DNA from: an uncultured Bacteroidota bacterium
Lineage (GTDB): Bacteria > Bacteroidota > Bacteroidia > Flavobacteriales > Flavobacteriaceae
Direction of reading: 5' to 3'
NCBI GenBank assembly: GCA_902622575.1
Contig: CACNQJ010000002.1
Span: 62,001-126,000, forward strand
Length of the DNA: 64,000 bases
The stretch's first letter is position 1, and each line of letters begins with the position of its first letter. This document shows, piece by piece, positions 1-9,363 of this stretch. The notes under the pieces are model-generated. The model searched no databases. It had not been told where the DNA came from and saw only the letters and a program-made list of their open reading frames with translations. Position numbers and translations under genes: made by a program.

Positions 1-601
1 CTAATATCGAATAGATATTTTTTAATGCAGCTGCATATTCAATACCTATAATATCATCAGAAATTGAAGTTCTAATATATGATGAGCTCAATTTATCAGA
101 TAATAAGTAACATATTTCTTTATTGGTTGATCCAATTGTTAAATAGGATAATTTATCGTTAGCTATTTCCTCTGCGTGGGTAGGACCACTTAGTATACCT
201 AAATTATCATAGGAAATATCAAAATGTCTATTAAGATGTTCACTTATAACTAAATGAGATTCTGGAATAACACCTTTCGATCCTGAGAAAATAACTTTAT
301 TTTTTAACGCAGTTTTATGTTCAATTAAATTTTGGTTAATGTAGGGGGATGGTATGGCAATAATAATAATATCAGATTTAATTATTATTTCATTAATATC
401 ACTGCTAATGAAAACGTTGTTTGTTTTAATTTTCAAATCCTTTAAATATTTTGGATTTTTTTTATTATTAATTATTTCTTTAGCTTGAGAATGATCACGT
501 ATGTACCAGAGAATCTTATCGGAATTTTCTGTCAGCATTTTTATCATGGCTGTTCCCCAGCTCCCTCCACCTAAAACACCAATCATTTTTTCATTTTCCA
601 T
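1..601 (-). CDS. gpsA: NAD(P)H-dependent glycerol-3-phosphate dehydrogenase, 3' part outside window
   Basis: Reduces dihydroxyacetone phosphate to sn-glycerol 3-phosphate in the cytoplasm, the entry to phospholipid synthesis. About 200 residues are visible, starting MENEKMIGVLGGGSWGTAM, a classic GpsA dinucleotide-binding loop. Further on come SGPTHAEE (family motif SGPSFAxE) and ALKNIYSI, which contains the catalytic-lysine region of the family. The frame runs off the left edge with no stop, so the C-terminal third is missing only because the window ends. ATG at 601 is chosen; a second Met five residues later is possible. The next gene upstream, also on the minus strand, is a small membrane protein. 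Confidence 0.93.
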   Translation of the reverse strand, partial: MENEKMIGVLGGGSWGTAMIKMLTENSDKILWYIRDHSQAKEIINNKKNPKYLKDLKIKTNNVFISSDINEIIIKSDIIIIAIPSPYINQNLIEHKTALKNKVIFSGSKGVIPESHLVISEHLNRHFDISYDNLGILSGPTHAEEIANDKLSYLTIGSTNKEICYLLSDKLSSSYIRTSISDDIIGIEYAAALKNIYSIL

Positions 602-682
602 TTTAACAATTCTTTAATATTATATCCAGCAAATTTAAACTAAATTTAATTTGTTAGTTTTTCATAGTTTGTTTAGCCTAAG

Positions 683-705
683 ACACTCCCCCTAGAGTGT
701 TTTTT
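683..705 (+). terminator. Hairpin plus T-run, terminator-like, reading rightward
   Basis: A 6-bp perfect stem (ACACTC / GAGTGT) with a six-base loop is followed by at least five T residues on the plus strand. Form and T-tract fit an intrinsic terminator for plus-strand transcription, yet both flanking genes are on the minus strand. On the minus strand the hairpin is preceded by A residues and has no T-tract after it. Confidence 0.4.
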
Positions 706-709
706 GCTT

Positions 710-1054
710 TTACCAAATAATCATAATAAATAATCCAATAAAATAGAAAACAAATAATCTAAAAAACTTTTTTCTTGGTTCAGTGATTTTGTTATGTAAA
801 TAAAAACCAAACAATACAATTATGAAAGTTAACAAGTTTTTCATATTAAAATCTTTTGAATTATAAATTGTAAGCAAAGAGGCTGAAAGCTTAAAGAAAA
901 TAAAAATTAACGTAATCAAATAAATTCTGAAGTCAGATATTATGTATGGTTTATTATAAACAAATTTCAATAATGAGTTAAAACAACAATAGATTAAAAA
1001 AGTGAAACTTACATATTTTAATAATGAATCAGTTAAATCTAGCATACTATTCAT
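710..1054 (-). CDS. Small multi-pass membrane protein, unknown function
   Basis: A 114-residue protein with about four hydrophobic stretches (roughly residues 12-30, 40-60, 70-86 and 97-113) joined by short basic loops, so a probable inner-membrane protein. I recognise no family motif. Its ATG lies one base after the stop of the upstream double-ATPase gene, so the two are almost certainly co-transcribed and perhaps translationally coupled. It could be an accessory membrane subunit of that ABC protein, but it has no permease signature and that link is only positional. Confidence 0.6.
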   Translation of the reverse strand: MNSMLDLTDSLLKYVSFTFLIYCCFNSLLKFVYNKPYIISDFRIYLITLIFIFFKLSASLLTIYNSKDFNMKNLLTFIIVLFGFYLHNKITEPRKKFFRLFVFYFIGLFIMIIW

Positions 1055-1055
1055 T

Positions 1056-2567
1056 TTAAATTATAGCTTCAATTAGTTTTTTAGTATAGTTTTTAGGTTT
1101 TTTAAATAATTTGATAGATGAATTCATGTCTACTATTTCACCATTTTTCAATACAATTATTGTATCCGACATTAATTTGACCAAATTCAAATCATGAGAA
1201 ATAAAAATATAGGTTAATTCCAATTCATTTTTTAATTGATTTAACAGTTTCAATATTCCGATTTGAATTGATTTATCTAATGCCGAGACGCATTCATCGC
1301 ATATAATTAGTTTTGGCTTTAAACACAATGCCCTTGCTATTACCACTCTCTGTCTTTCACCCCCAGAAAGTTCAGACGGATATTTACAAAATAAATTTTC
1401 TTTTAGTTTTACTTTATTTAAGTATTCACTTGCTAAATTTTTTGCCTCATCTTTACTTAATTTGAAATGAATTCCTATTGGCTCTGTTAGTTGATTTATG
1501 ATTTTTATATTTGGATTTAATGCAGAGTAAGGATCTTGGAAAATTAGTTGTACTTCCCTACTATAATCAAATCTTTTAATTTCTTTAATGTTGATTCCCT
1601 TATAGTTAATTTCTCCTGAATATTCTTTATAAAAGCCAGTTATACATCTTGAAATACTAGTTTTTCCAGAGCCCGACTGACCAATTAATCCTAGCGTTTC
1701 ACCTTTAAAAAGTTTGAAATCAATATCATTTAATATTAGTTTATCTGAAAGCGTTAGTTTTAATTTTTTGACATCAAGAATCAATTTCTTTTTTTTGTTG
1801 TTGCCATTAAAAATCTTACTCAAATTTTTATTTTCTAAAAGAAGATTTTTGGTATAATTATTTTTAGGGTTTTTAAATACATCTAAAGTTGTTCCTTTTT
1901 CAACAATTTTACCTTTATTCATAACTACAACATCATTTGAAACATTTGATATTAACTTTAGATTATGACTTACTATAATCAAGCTTGTTTTGTATTCTTT
2001 TTTTAATTCAATTAAAAGATTTATTATGTCTTTTTTTATTAAACTATCAAGTGATGAAGTAGCCTCATCTGCAATAATTAGATCGGGGCTTTTAGCAATT
2101 GCAATAGCAATCATTATTCTTTGTTGCTGTCCACCACTAAGCTCGTGTGGATATTTGTTATAAGCTTCCTCAGAATTTTCAATTTTTACTTTTTTGATTA
2201 ATTGTAGAACTTCATTTTTATTTTTTTTATTTAGAGCTTCCTTTATTTGAGATCCACACCTCATACTCGGGTTTAAAAAACTCATCGGATCTTGAAAAAT
2301 AATAGAGATTTTATTTTTTATAATTTGATCAATATTATGTGAGTTTATTAATTCGTTTCTAAAGTAGATTTGTCCAGTTTGTTGTAGTCCCTTGTACTTT
2401 ATTAATTTTAATATACTTAGTGCAGTCAATGATTTCCCACTGCCTGACTCACCGATAATACCCAAAATACTATTGTTGTTTATGTCAAATGAAATTCCTT
2501 TAACCAATTCAACTTGATCTGAGAAAATTTTTAAATTTTTGACTGAGATAATTTTATTATTGCTCAA
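1056..2567 (-). CDS. Dipeptide/oligopeptide-type ABC transporter, fused double ATPase
   Basis: 503 residues with two complete ABC nucleotide-binding domains in one chain, as in YejF-type or DppD-DppF fusions that energise peptide uptake. Domain 1: Walker A GESGSGKS (39-46), Q-loop FQDP (91-94), signature LSGGQ (143-147), Walker B IIADE. Domain 2: Walker A GQSGSGKT (296-303), FQDP near 343, signature LSGGE (400-404), IICDE. Both sites look catalytically intact. No permease or binding-protein genes lie in the visible neighbourhood, so partners must be elsewhere. It starts two bases after the serine hydrolase stop and is followed by a small membrane protein. The substrate (peptide, nickel or other) cannot be told from sequence. 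Confidence 0.88.
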   Translation of the reverse strand: MSNNKIISVKNLKIFSDQVELVKGISFDINNNSILGIIGESGSGKSLTALSILKLIKYKGLQQTGQIYFRNELINSHNIDQIIKNKISIIFQDPMSFLNPSMRCGSQIKEALNKKNKNEVLQLIKKVKIENSEEAYNKYPHELSGGQQQRIMIAIAIAKSPDLIIADEATSSLDSLIKKDIINLLIELKKEYKTSLIIVSHNLKLISNVSNDVVVMNKGKIVEKGTTLDVFKNPKNNYTKNLLLENKNLSKIFNGNNKKKKLILDVKKLKLTLSDKLILNDIDFKLFKGETLGLIGQSGSGKTSISRCITGFYKEYSGEINYKGINIKEIKRFDYSREVQLIFQDPYSALNPNIKIINQLTEPIGIHFKLSKDEAKNLASEYLNKVKLKENLFCKYPSELSGGERQRVVIARALCLKPKLIICDECVSALDKSIQIGILKLLNQLKNELELTYIFISHDLNLVKLMSDTIIVLKNGEIVDMNSSIKLFKKPKNYTKKLIEAII

Positions 2568-2569
2568 AA

Positions 2570-3721
2570 CTATTTTTTAGTCATTTTCAATGATTCTTCC
2601 ATATATATCAATAAGTCTTTTGGATAAATATCAGTTTCAGTTTTTTTGTCATTCGTTTTTCCCAATCTAACAATAATTATATTTTCCTTTGGAAAAACAA
2701 TAACATACTGACCAAGATGACCTCTCATTGAAAAATAATCCATCCCTTTATGATTGCCTAACCAAAAGCCATATCCATAATAGGGGCTTTTGTCAAATCT
2801 TTTACTTGTAGCTTTTTTTACAAATGATGAGTCAAGTAATTTTTTTCCATTCCATTTACCATGATCTTTAAACAATTTTCCAAATTTTGCAAAATCTCTC
2901 GCATTTGAATTAAAACAACAATATGCTTTTTCAGTATTTGTTTTAAGATTGTCAACCTGCCACAAAGCATTGTTTTCAGCTCCAATGGGGTTCCAAAACC
3001 AATCGTATACAAGATTTGATAACTTTTGTCCAGTTGCCCTCTCAATAGTCATCGCTAGCAATTGAGTATCACCGCTTAGATATTTAAATGATTGACCTGG
3101 CTCTCTTATTATGGGCCTTGATTTAATTAATTTTTCAAGTCCAGTCCCAACATATGCTCTTGCTGTCACCCCAAAAATATTTGTATAATTTTCAGTCCAT
3201 TTCATACCAGACGCCATACTTGATAAATCACCAACAGTTAATTTTGACGCCAAGCCAGTTTTATATTGAGGAATAAAATCACCAACTTTTTGATTGAGAT
3301 TTTCTATGTAACCTTCATCAATTGCTCTTCCTAGAACTGCAGTAACAATACTTTTTGCAATAGAGAAAGAGTTGCTATAGGATTTTTCATTATATCCATC
3401 AAAATATTTCTCATACCAAAGAGAGTCATTTTTTATGATTAAGTAAGCCACTGTGCCTAAACGTTTGTGTATTGAATTGAGTTTTTCTGTAGACTTTACA
3501 GAATTAAAATCATTATGAATTGGCCAGGGTTCAGGTTTTTCACTTTTTGGGATATTAATATTATCGAAATATTTGTAGTCAGTAATGTCAGCAGTAGTCC
3601 TTTTTATTTTTACAATCGTTTTGACGAGCTCAAATAAATATATTGTTTCAGACTTAAAAATAATTCCTAAACTAAGTATAATACATGATGAAAAAATTAC
3701 AAAAGATTTTCTACGATTCAT
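2570..3721 (-). CDS. Beta-lactamase-family serine hydrolase, membrane-anchored
   Basis: 383 residues. An N-terminal hydrophobic helix (about 7-24) serves as signal anchor, followed by a class C beta-lactamase/penicillin-binding-like domain. The catalytic SxxK is S120-I-A-K123; the second motif is a YLSGD sequence near residue 215, in the usual place of YxN. Members act on peptidoglycan peptides, D-amino-acid esters or small esters in the periplasm; true beta-lactamase activity is unlikely to be the main role. It is first in a minus-strand operon with the peptide-type ABC ATPase two bases downstream, which hints at handling of peptides or wall fragments, but that is inference. Confidence 0.85.
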   Translation of the reverse strand: MNRRKSFVIFSSCIILSLGIIFKSETIYLFELVKTIVKIKRTTADITDYKYFDNINIPKSEKPEPWPIHNDFNSVKSTEKLNSIHKRLGTVAYLIIKNDSLWYEKYFDGYNEKSYSNSFSIAKSIVTAVLGRAIDEGYIENLNQKVGDFIPQYKTGLASKLTVGDLSSMASGMKWTENYTNIFGVTARAYVGTGLEKLIKSRPIIREPGQSFKYLSGDTQLLAMTIERATGQKLSNLVYDWFWNPIGAENNALWQVDNLKTNTEKAYCCFNSNARDFAKFGKLFKDHGKWNGKKLLDSSFVKKATSKRFDKSPYYGYGFWLGNHKGMDYFSMRGHLGQYVIVFPKENIIIVRLGKTNDKKTETDIYPKDLLIYMEESLKMTKK

Positions 3722-3796
3722 CTTAACTAATGTATTAAAATAAAAAATATTAAGTGGAATAATTTTTGATTTTGACTATTTTAGATTAAATCATTT

Positions 3797-5287
3797 ATGA
3801 AGGAACCATTTTTATTGTTAAGAACTCGAATATTTTTTGCGATGATTTTGCTTGTATTTGTATCTTTTCTGTTAATAGGTATAACAACAAGCTTTCAAAT
3901 TCGAGAAAACTCTTTGTATTATCATGAGTTGAGGTTGGATAGAAAAGAAGCTCAACTCCAAAGAGCATTTAATATTTTATTCAATGAAAAATCTCAACAG
4001 CCAGACAATCAATTATCTTATTTATTTAATAGAAGGCCTGACGAAGGTATAAATATAAGTACAGTCCTAGATGAAGAGTTAAAAGATGAAATTTTTAAAA
4101 TTTCTGATGTGCAAAATATTGATTTCACTTTATATGATTTAGACGGAACACTCGTAGGAACAACAGTTAAAAGCAATGTGTCTCCAAAGCTTGATAATAA
4201 CTTGATTGATAATCTTTCAAATTCAAATGATTTTAGTATTGTGAATAAAAATGAATTAGATAATCAGCTGTACAGATCATCATTTTCATACATTATGGAT
4301 ATTAATAATAGACCAATTTGGATATTAAATTTACCCTACATTGATGACGACAGACTCAATGCTTATGAGGTGAGATCCTTTATTATTAATATAGCACAGG
4401 TTTATATTCTTCTATTTGTTCTAGCAATAATTATATCATACTTTGTATCTAGTTATATTACAAATCCAATTTCAGAATTAGTTAAAAAAATGAGACAAAT
4501 GAGGTTGGATAAATCCAATAAAAAAATAAAAACTAATGTTTCAAGTAAGGAAATGTTCACACTAGTAAGTTCATATAACAATATGGTTGATCAGATTGAT
4601 GATAACGTTAAAAAGATTTCTAAATCTCAAAGAGAACTTGCGTGGAGAGAAATGGCTAAACAAGTTGCTCATGAAATAAAAAATCCATTAACACCAATGA
4701 AATTAACTGTGCAAAGTTTTAAGCAGAGATTTAATTCTAAAGACCCAAAAATTGAGGAAAAGATTCAAGATTTTAGTGATACACTCGTTCAACAAATTGA
4801 TGTCTTGAGTTCCATTTCAACTGCTTTTTCTCATTTTGCAGAGATGCCTGCTCAAAAAAATGAAAATATTGATATTGTTTCCACAACTAAATTAGCTTTA
4901 GAAATTTTTAATGAAAAAAATATTGCATTTGAAACTAAGATTGATTTGCTTAAGGTAAAAATTGATCGAACAAATTTGATCAGAGTTATTACCAATCTTG
5001 TTAAGAATTCTATTCAAGCTACAGAAAATATTAGTGATCCCAAGATTATTGTTAGGATAAAAAAGAATAGAAGTAAAGCATTGATTGAAATTGAAGATAA
5101 TGGAATTGGAATATCTAAAAAAAACCGAGATAAAATTTTTGAACCTAAGTTTACGACAAAATCAAAAGGTATGGGCCTTGGATTAAGCATAATAAAAAAT
5201 TTGGTTACAAATTATAACGGCAACATCGACTTCACATCAAGAAAAGGCAAAACAACCTTTACTATTGAGCTGCCTGTACACAAATAA
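3797..5287 (+). CDS. Membrane sensor histidine kinase, NtrY-like
   Basis: 496 residues. TM1 (about 12-32), a periplasmic sensor of about 160 residues, TM2 (about 194-216), a HAMP linker, then HisKA with phospho-acceptor H292 in VAHEIKNPLTP and a HATPase domain with DNGIGIS and GMGLGLSII. The HEIKNPLTP sequence and the overall plan match the NtrY group of two-component kinases. No response regulator gene is adjacent, so it is an orphan in this window. Its stop is one base from the convergent bacilliredoxin stop. The sensed signal is unknown. Confidence 0.88.
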   Translation: MKEPFLLLRTRIFFAMILLVFVSFLLIGITTSFQIRENSLYYHELRLDRKEAQLQRAFNILFNEKSQQPDNQLSYLFNRRPDEGINISTVLDEELKDEIFKISDVQNIDFTLYDLDGTLVGTTVKSNVSPKLDNNLIDNLSNSNDFSIVNKNELDNQLYRSSFSYIMDINNRPIWILNLPYIDDDRLNAYEVRSFIINIAQVYILLFVLAIIISYFVSSYITNPISELVKKMRQMRLDKSNKKIKTNVSSKEMFTLVSSYNNMVDQIDDNVKKISKSQRELAWREMAKQVAHEIKNPLTPMKLTVQSFKQRFNSKDPKIEEKIQDFSDTLVQQIDVLSSISTAFSHFAEMPAQKNENIDIVSTTKLALEIFNEKNIAFETKIDLLKVKIDRTNLIRVITNLVKNSIQATENISDPKIIVRIKKNRSKALIEIEDNGIGISKKNRDKIFEPKFTTKSKGMGLGLSIIKNLVTNYNGNIDFTSRKGKTTFTIELPVHK

Positions 5288-5288
5288 T

Positions 5289-5696
5289 TTAACAGTGTTC
5301 GTTATAAGCTTGTCTTAAATTTTCAGCAATCAGTGATGCATCTCGACCCTCTATATGGTGTCTTTCCAACATATGGACTAATTCCCCATCTTTAAATAAT
5401 GCAATGCTTGGGGATGATGGAGGAAAGGGAAACATTAACTCTCGAGCTGAATTTGTTGCTTCACGATCAACACCAGCAAAAGCAGTGAATAAATTACTTG
5501 GTGTTTTTTCGTTGTTCAATGATGAGATAACACCTGGTCTTGCATTAGCCGCAGCACATCCACAAACAGAATTAATCATAATTACAGATGTACCTTCCTT
5601 AATTAATTTTTTAACATCATCATCATTTGATAATTCTTTAAATCCATTTGAAGTTAATTCTAACTTCATCGGATTTACAATTTCTTCAGGATACAT
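5289..5696 (-). CDS. Bacilliredoxin, BrxA/BrxB (YphP/YqiW) family
   Basis: A thioredoxin-fold protein of 135 residues with the family CGC active site (C45-G-C47) in INSVCGCAAANARPG. In Firmicutes such proteins remove bacillithiol from oxidised protein cysteines, and Bacteroidota carry close homologues. I chose the ATG at 5696 because it gives the family-typical N-terminus MYPEEIV; an upstream ATG at 5741 would add 15 residues ([12 protein letters not shown]...). The gene is convergent with the histidine kinase and divergent from the TerB-DnaJ gene. Cytoplasmic, with no signal peptide. Confidence 0.92.
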   Translation of the reverse strand: MYPEEIVNPMKLELTSNGFKELSNDDDVKKLIKEGTSVIMINSVCGCAAANARPGVISSLNNEKTPSNLFTAFAGVDREATNSARELMFPFPPSSPSIALFKDGELVHMLERHHIEGRDASLIAENLRQAYNEHC

Positions 5697-5761
5697 TTTA
5701 CTTATTTTTTTCAAATATAATAAAGAACTATTAATTGACATTCGTAAATTTGATTCCCGCT

Positions 5762-6463
5762 ATGTACAAATGGATTTTAGCATTTCTTGGTTTATATATA
5801 TTTAGATTACCAGGATTCTTTATTGGTTTATTTATTGGTCATCAAATCGATAAAAATAACTTTACCAAAATAGGGAATAGTATTAAAAAAGAATTTGAAC
5901 TAAACCTACTTGCTTTAGCATCTATATTAATCAAATCAGATGGTGATGTTTCAAAGCAAGAGTTACAATTTGTAAGAAATTATTTTATAAGTATATATGG
6001 TCAGTATAGGGCAAATATTTTGTTCAAGGAGTTTAATACCAATATTGATAAAAAAAATATTTCAGCAAAGCAGATTTGTAACTTCTTTTTAAAAAGAACG
6101 ACTTATGGTACAAGGCTTCAATTGATTCACTTTCTTTTTAATATAGCCAAAGCAGATGGATCCATTTCAAAAGCTGAAATAGAAAAACTTTTAGAGTTTA
6201 CTCAATTGTTAAATATTTCCAGAGTTGACTTTGAAAGCATAAAAGCGATGTTCTTTAAATCTTCAGATTCTGATTATAAAATTTTAGAAGTGGACAAAAA
6301 TTGCTCAAATGAAGATTTAAAAAAGGCATATAGAGAACTTGCAAAAAAACATCATCCAGATAAAGTGCAGAACTTGGGAGAGGTTTATGTAAAAGCTGCA
6401 AAAGAAAAGTTTTCAAAAATACAAGCAGCTTATGAAAATATTAAAAAACAAAGAGGCATATGA
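5762..6463 (+). CDS. TerB-DnaJ (DjlA-like) membrane-anchored co-chaperone
   Basis: 233 residues from ATG 5762 (a TTG at 5735 would add nine residues and overlap the neighbouring bacilliredoxin start). An N-terminal hydrophobic segment (about 3-30) is followed by a TerB-like all-helical acidic domain (about 40-150) and a C-terminal J domain with an intact HPD motif (KKHHPDKVQ, near residue 200). The architecture is that of DjlA: the J domain stimulates the ATPase of DnaK near the membrane. It overlaps the next gene by four bases (ATGA), so they are co-transcribed. Confidence 0.87.
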   Translation: MYKWILAFLGLYIFRLPGFFIGLFIGHQIDKNNFTKIGNSIKKEFELNLLALASILIKSDGDVSKQELQFVRNYFISIYGQYRANILFKEFNTNIDKKNISAKQICNFFLKRTTYGTRLQLIHFLFNIAKADGSISKAEIEKLLEFTQLLNISRVDFESIKAMFFKSSDSDYKILEVDKNCSNEDLKKAYRELAKKHHPDKVQNLGEVYVKAAKEKFSKIQAAYENIKKQRGI

Positions 6464-7026
6464 TCGATCAAATACAATTTTATTTAGAAATTGGTTTTAG
6501 CCATATTATGGATATTAATGCTTATGATCATTTGTTATTTTTAGCTTCAATCTCAATTATTTACTCATTTAAAACATGGAAAAAGCTTTTTTGGATTGTT
6601 ACTTTTTTTACAATTGGCCACTCAATGTCACTAGTTATTTCATCTTATGGGATTTATAGACCTAATGCAGAAATTATAGAATTTTTAATACCAGTTACAA
6701 TAATTATTTCTGCTTTGTCAAATATTTTTTTCCTAGATACCAACAAAAAAATTAATTATTTCACAATTCTTATAGCATTATTTTTTGGTTTGATTCATGG
6801 CTTTGGTTTTGCTAATTTTTTTAGTCAAATATCATTTTCTGACGGAGTGGATTTAGTTGCTCTAATTGGCTTTTCACTTGGTGTTGAGGTTTCGCAAATT
6901 TTGATTGCCGTATCTATTTTAGTTTTGAATTCAATCTTATTTTGGAACAGCAATAAACTCAAAAAAAATTACATCAGAATAATTTCATTTTTGGTTTGTT
7001 TATTAACTATATTGATATTTATTTAG
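6460..7026 (+). CDS. HupE/UreJ-like membrane protein
   Basis: 188 residues with about six transmembrane helices. The sequences YDHLLFLA near the N-terminus, TIGHSMSL and [10 protein letters not shown] are characteristic of the HupE/UreJ_2 family, whose members are found beside nickel enzymes or as stand-alone membrane proteins and are proposed to move metal ions. No hydrogenase or urease is present here, so nickel is only a family-level guess. It starts inside the stop of the TerB-DnaJ gene and is followed four bases later by the dCMP deaminase start. Confidence 0.82.
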   Translation: MIDQIQFYLEIGFSHIMDINAYDHLLFLASISIIYSFKTWKKLFWIVTFFTIGHSMSLVISSYGIYRPNAEIIEFLIPVTIIISALSNIFFLDTNKKINYFTILIALFFGLIHGFGFANFFSQISFSDGVDLVALIGFSLGVEVSQILIAVSILVLNSILFWNSNKLKKNYIRIISFLVCLLTILIFI

Positions 7027-7030
7027 AAAG

Positions 7031-7456
7031 GTGATTGATAAAAAACAGTTAAAGTATGACAAAGCATATTTAAAGATGGCTAATGAATGGTCACAGCTCT
7101 CCTATTGTAAAAGAAGGCAGGTTGGAGCATTAATTGTTAAAGATAGAATGATAATTTCTGATGGTTATAATGGTACACCAACCGGTCTAGACAATAATTG
7201 TGAGGATGATGAGGGATATACAAAATGGCATGTATTACACGCTGAAGCAAATGCTATTCTAAAAGTTGCCGCATCTACTCAATCAACTACTGGAGCTACT
7301 TTGTATGTAACTTTATCACCATGCACAGAATGCAGTAAGTTAATTTTTCAATCCGGAATTAAAAGAGTTGTTTATATAACTGAATATAAAGATAGGTCAG
7401 GACTAGACTTTTTAATTGAGGCCGGTGTTAAAGTTGATCAAATTACTGACCTTTAA
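7031..7456 (+). CDS. Deoxycytidylate (dCMP) deaminase
   Basis: Converts dCMP to dUMP for dTMP synthesis. 141 residues with a complete zinc site: H70-A-E72 (VLHAEANAIL) and the pair C98-T-E-C101 (SPCTECS). The N-terminal region VGALIVKDRMIISDGYNG is typical of dCMP deaminases rather than TadA or cytidine deaminase. The start is GTG at 7031, right after an AGAAAG sequence that can serve as ribosome binding site. Its 3' end overlaps the end of the convergent small membrane gene by 14 bases. It sits next to the ribonucleotide reductase genes, a functionally related step in dNTP supply, though on the opposite strand. Confidence 0.93.
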   Translation: MIDKKQLKYDKAYLKMANEWSQLSYCKRRQVGALIVKDRMIISDGYNGTPTGLDNNCEDDEGYTKWHVLHAEANAILKVAASTQSTTGATLYVTLSPCTECSKLIFQSGIKRVVYITEYKDRSGLDFLIEAGVKVDQITDL

Positions 7457-7640
7457 TTTTTGAATTTATTTTTTCTGAAAGAATCAAAATCAAAATCAGA
7501 ACCATAGCGCAAAGACTTCCAATTATTCCAATTAATGTTACTTTATTGTCTTCAGAAAAGAAAGGCTCTTCAAAATCAAAATAAAATAAGTTTATTAGAA
7601 AAACTATTATTGATATTGTTAATCCAAAATATTTTAACAT
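7443..7640 (-). CDS. Small two-helix membrane protein, unknown
   Basis: 65 residues from ATG 7640 (MLKYFGLTIS), with two hydrophobic helices (about 4-19 and 35-53) and a lysine-rich tail. An upstream ATG at 7709 would extend it by 23 basic residues but would lie inside the end of nrdA; the shorter form starts 17 bases after the nrdA stop and fits better. It is probably the last gene of the nrdB-nrdA transcript. No family recognised. Confidence 0.5.
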   Translation of the reverse strand: MLKYFGLTISIIVFLINLFYFDFEEPFFSEDNKVTLIGIIGSLCAMVLILILILSEKINSKIKGQ

Positions 7641-7656
7641 TGAGAAATTACTTAGA

Positions 7657-9360
7657 CTAACCTTCGCAACTTTCGCATTCCTTTTTCTGTTTGAATTTTT
7701 GAGCCGCATTCATACTATGCTGATAGTACAAGGATTTTAGGCCTAGTTTCCAAGCAGTAACATGGATCTTGTTAATGTCTTTAGTGCTAGTATCTGGGTG
7801 TATAATAATATTTAATGACTGGCCTTGATCTATATGATTTTGTCTATTAGCTGCCTGATAGATAATTGCAAGCTGATCAATTTCTGAATAGGTTTTAAAT
7901 ACTTCTTTTTCATGATCTGTTAAGAAATCAAGATCCTGTACAGAACCATCTCTATCCCTAATTTCCTTCCAAACTTCAGGTGTATCCATACCTTTTGTTT
8001 GTAAGAGCTTAACAAGGAAAGGATTTTTAATTGTTGTTTTTATTTTTGCAATATCCTTTACATAAATATTGGACCATATTGGTTCAATACCTTGGGATAC
8101 CTGACCTAAAATAAATGCTGATGATGTAGTTGGTGCTATTGCATTCAATGTCGTATTCCTTCTTCCATAACCCTTTAATAGCTCAGGTTCTCCAAATTTC
8201 TCAGCTAAATACTTAGAGGCTTTATTGGAATTTTCTTTTATCTTTTTAAACACCTCACTGTTTAAATCGTAAGATTCTTGACTGTCAAAGGGTAGCATCT
8301 TAGATTGTAGTAAGGAGTGCCATCCAAGTACTCCCATTCCTAAAGCTCTGTTATCTTTTGAAAAATTATATGCTCGTTCCATAAATAGAAACGTTTGTTG
8401 ATCATCTCTATTTTCAGAGTTTTTATATTTTTCAAGCTTCTCTAAAAACTCTGTGATCACTGCATCTAAAAAATAAATCATAGTTTCAACTGCATCAGTA
8501 TCTTTCCACTTATCATAATGTAATACGTTAATACTTGATAAAACACAAACAAAAGACCAGTTATGATCAGACGGTAACATTATTTCAGTACATAAATTGC
8601 TAGCATAGATTGGTAGTTTCTTGTCTTTATACACATCAGCAGCACCATTGTTAGCATTGTCTGTAAAGAAGATGTAAGGGTATCCCATTTCCCCACGACT
8701 TTGTAATACTTTAGCCCAGACAGTTCTCTTTTGATCGTCACCATCGATCATTTCTTGCATCCAATCATTAGTTACTGTGACACCATGTGTTAGCTCTTGA
8801 ATTGGATTACCTTCTGTTCCTATTTCTAAAAATTCCATTATATCTGGGTGATCAATTGGCAGGTATGGGGAAAATCGTCCTCTTCTTACAGAGCCTTGAC
8901 TTACAACATCAACCATAGATTCAAAAAGTCTCATGATGTGTACAGCCCCGGAAGCTTCACCATTATTTTTTATTTCGGCACCTCTGTGTCTAATTTTACC
9001 AAAATATCCAGAGGTTCCTCCTCCTAATTTTGACATCATACCTACTTCAGACTGAGAGTATAAAATATTTCCAATGTCATCATCAATATGAGATCCAAAG
9101 CAGCTAATTGGTAGACCACGCTCTTTACCAAAGTTTGACCACACCGGAGATGCCAGTGAGTAAAAACCTTGGGACATATAATCGTAAAATTTGTCAGCAA
9201 AACCAGGCATGTCTAGTAACTGTTCTGCTCTTTTAGCAATATTAGCAATACGCTCCTCTGCACTGAAACCATCACCTAAATATCCAGCAGCAAGAAACTT
9301 TCTGCTGTTTTCATTTAGCCACTCAAATTTTTTAGTAGATGTTGAATTGGTTGTTTGCAT
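7657..9360 (-). CDS. nrdA: Ribonucleoside-diphosphate reductase, catalytic alpha subunit
   Basis: 567 residues, class I alpha subunit reducing ribonucleotides. The redox pair is C87 (PISCFGS) and C272 (FVCVLSS); the active site is N255-L-C257-T-E259; the C-terminal shuttle pair is C562-x-x-C565 (ECESCEG). It is much shorter than E. coli NrdA because it has no N-terminal ATP-cone: the chain starts directly with the helical region before the barrel. The cone is instead on the beta subunit encoded upstream. It lies three bases downstream of nrdB, in the same operon and in beta-then-alpha order. Confidence 0.96.
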   Translation of the reverse strand: MQTTNSTSTKKFEWLNENSRKFLAAGYLGDGFSAEERIANIAKRAEQLLDMPGFADKFYDYMSQGFYSLASPVWSNFGKERGLPISCFGSHIDDDIGNILYSQSEVGMMSKLGGGTSGYFGKIRHRGAEIKNNGEASGAVHIMRLFESMVDVVSQGSVRRGRFSPYLPIDHPDIMEFLEIGTEGNPIQELTHGVTVTNDWMQEMIDGDDQKRTVWAKVLQSRGEMGYPYIFFTDNANNGAADVYKDKKLPIYASNLCTEIMLPSDHNWSFVCVLSSINVLHYDKWKDTDAVETMIYFLDAVITEFLEKLEKYKNSENRDDQQTFLFMERAYNFSKDNRALGMGVLGWHSLLQSKMLPFDSQESYDLNSEVFKKIKENSNKASKYLAEKFGEPELLKGYGRRNTTLNAIAPTTSSAFILGQVSQGIEPIWSNIYVKDIAKIKTTIKNPFLVKLLQTKGMDTPEVWKEIRDRDGSVQDLDFLTDHEKEVFKTYSEIDQLAIIYQAANRQNHIDQGQSLNIIIHPDTSTKDINKIHVTAWKLGLKSLYYQHSMNAAQKFKQKKECESCEG

Positions 9361-9363
9361 GTT

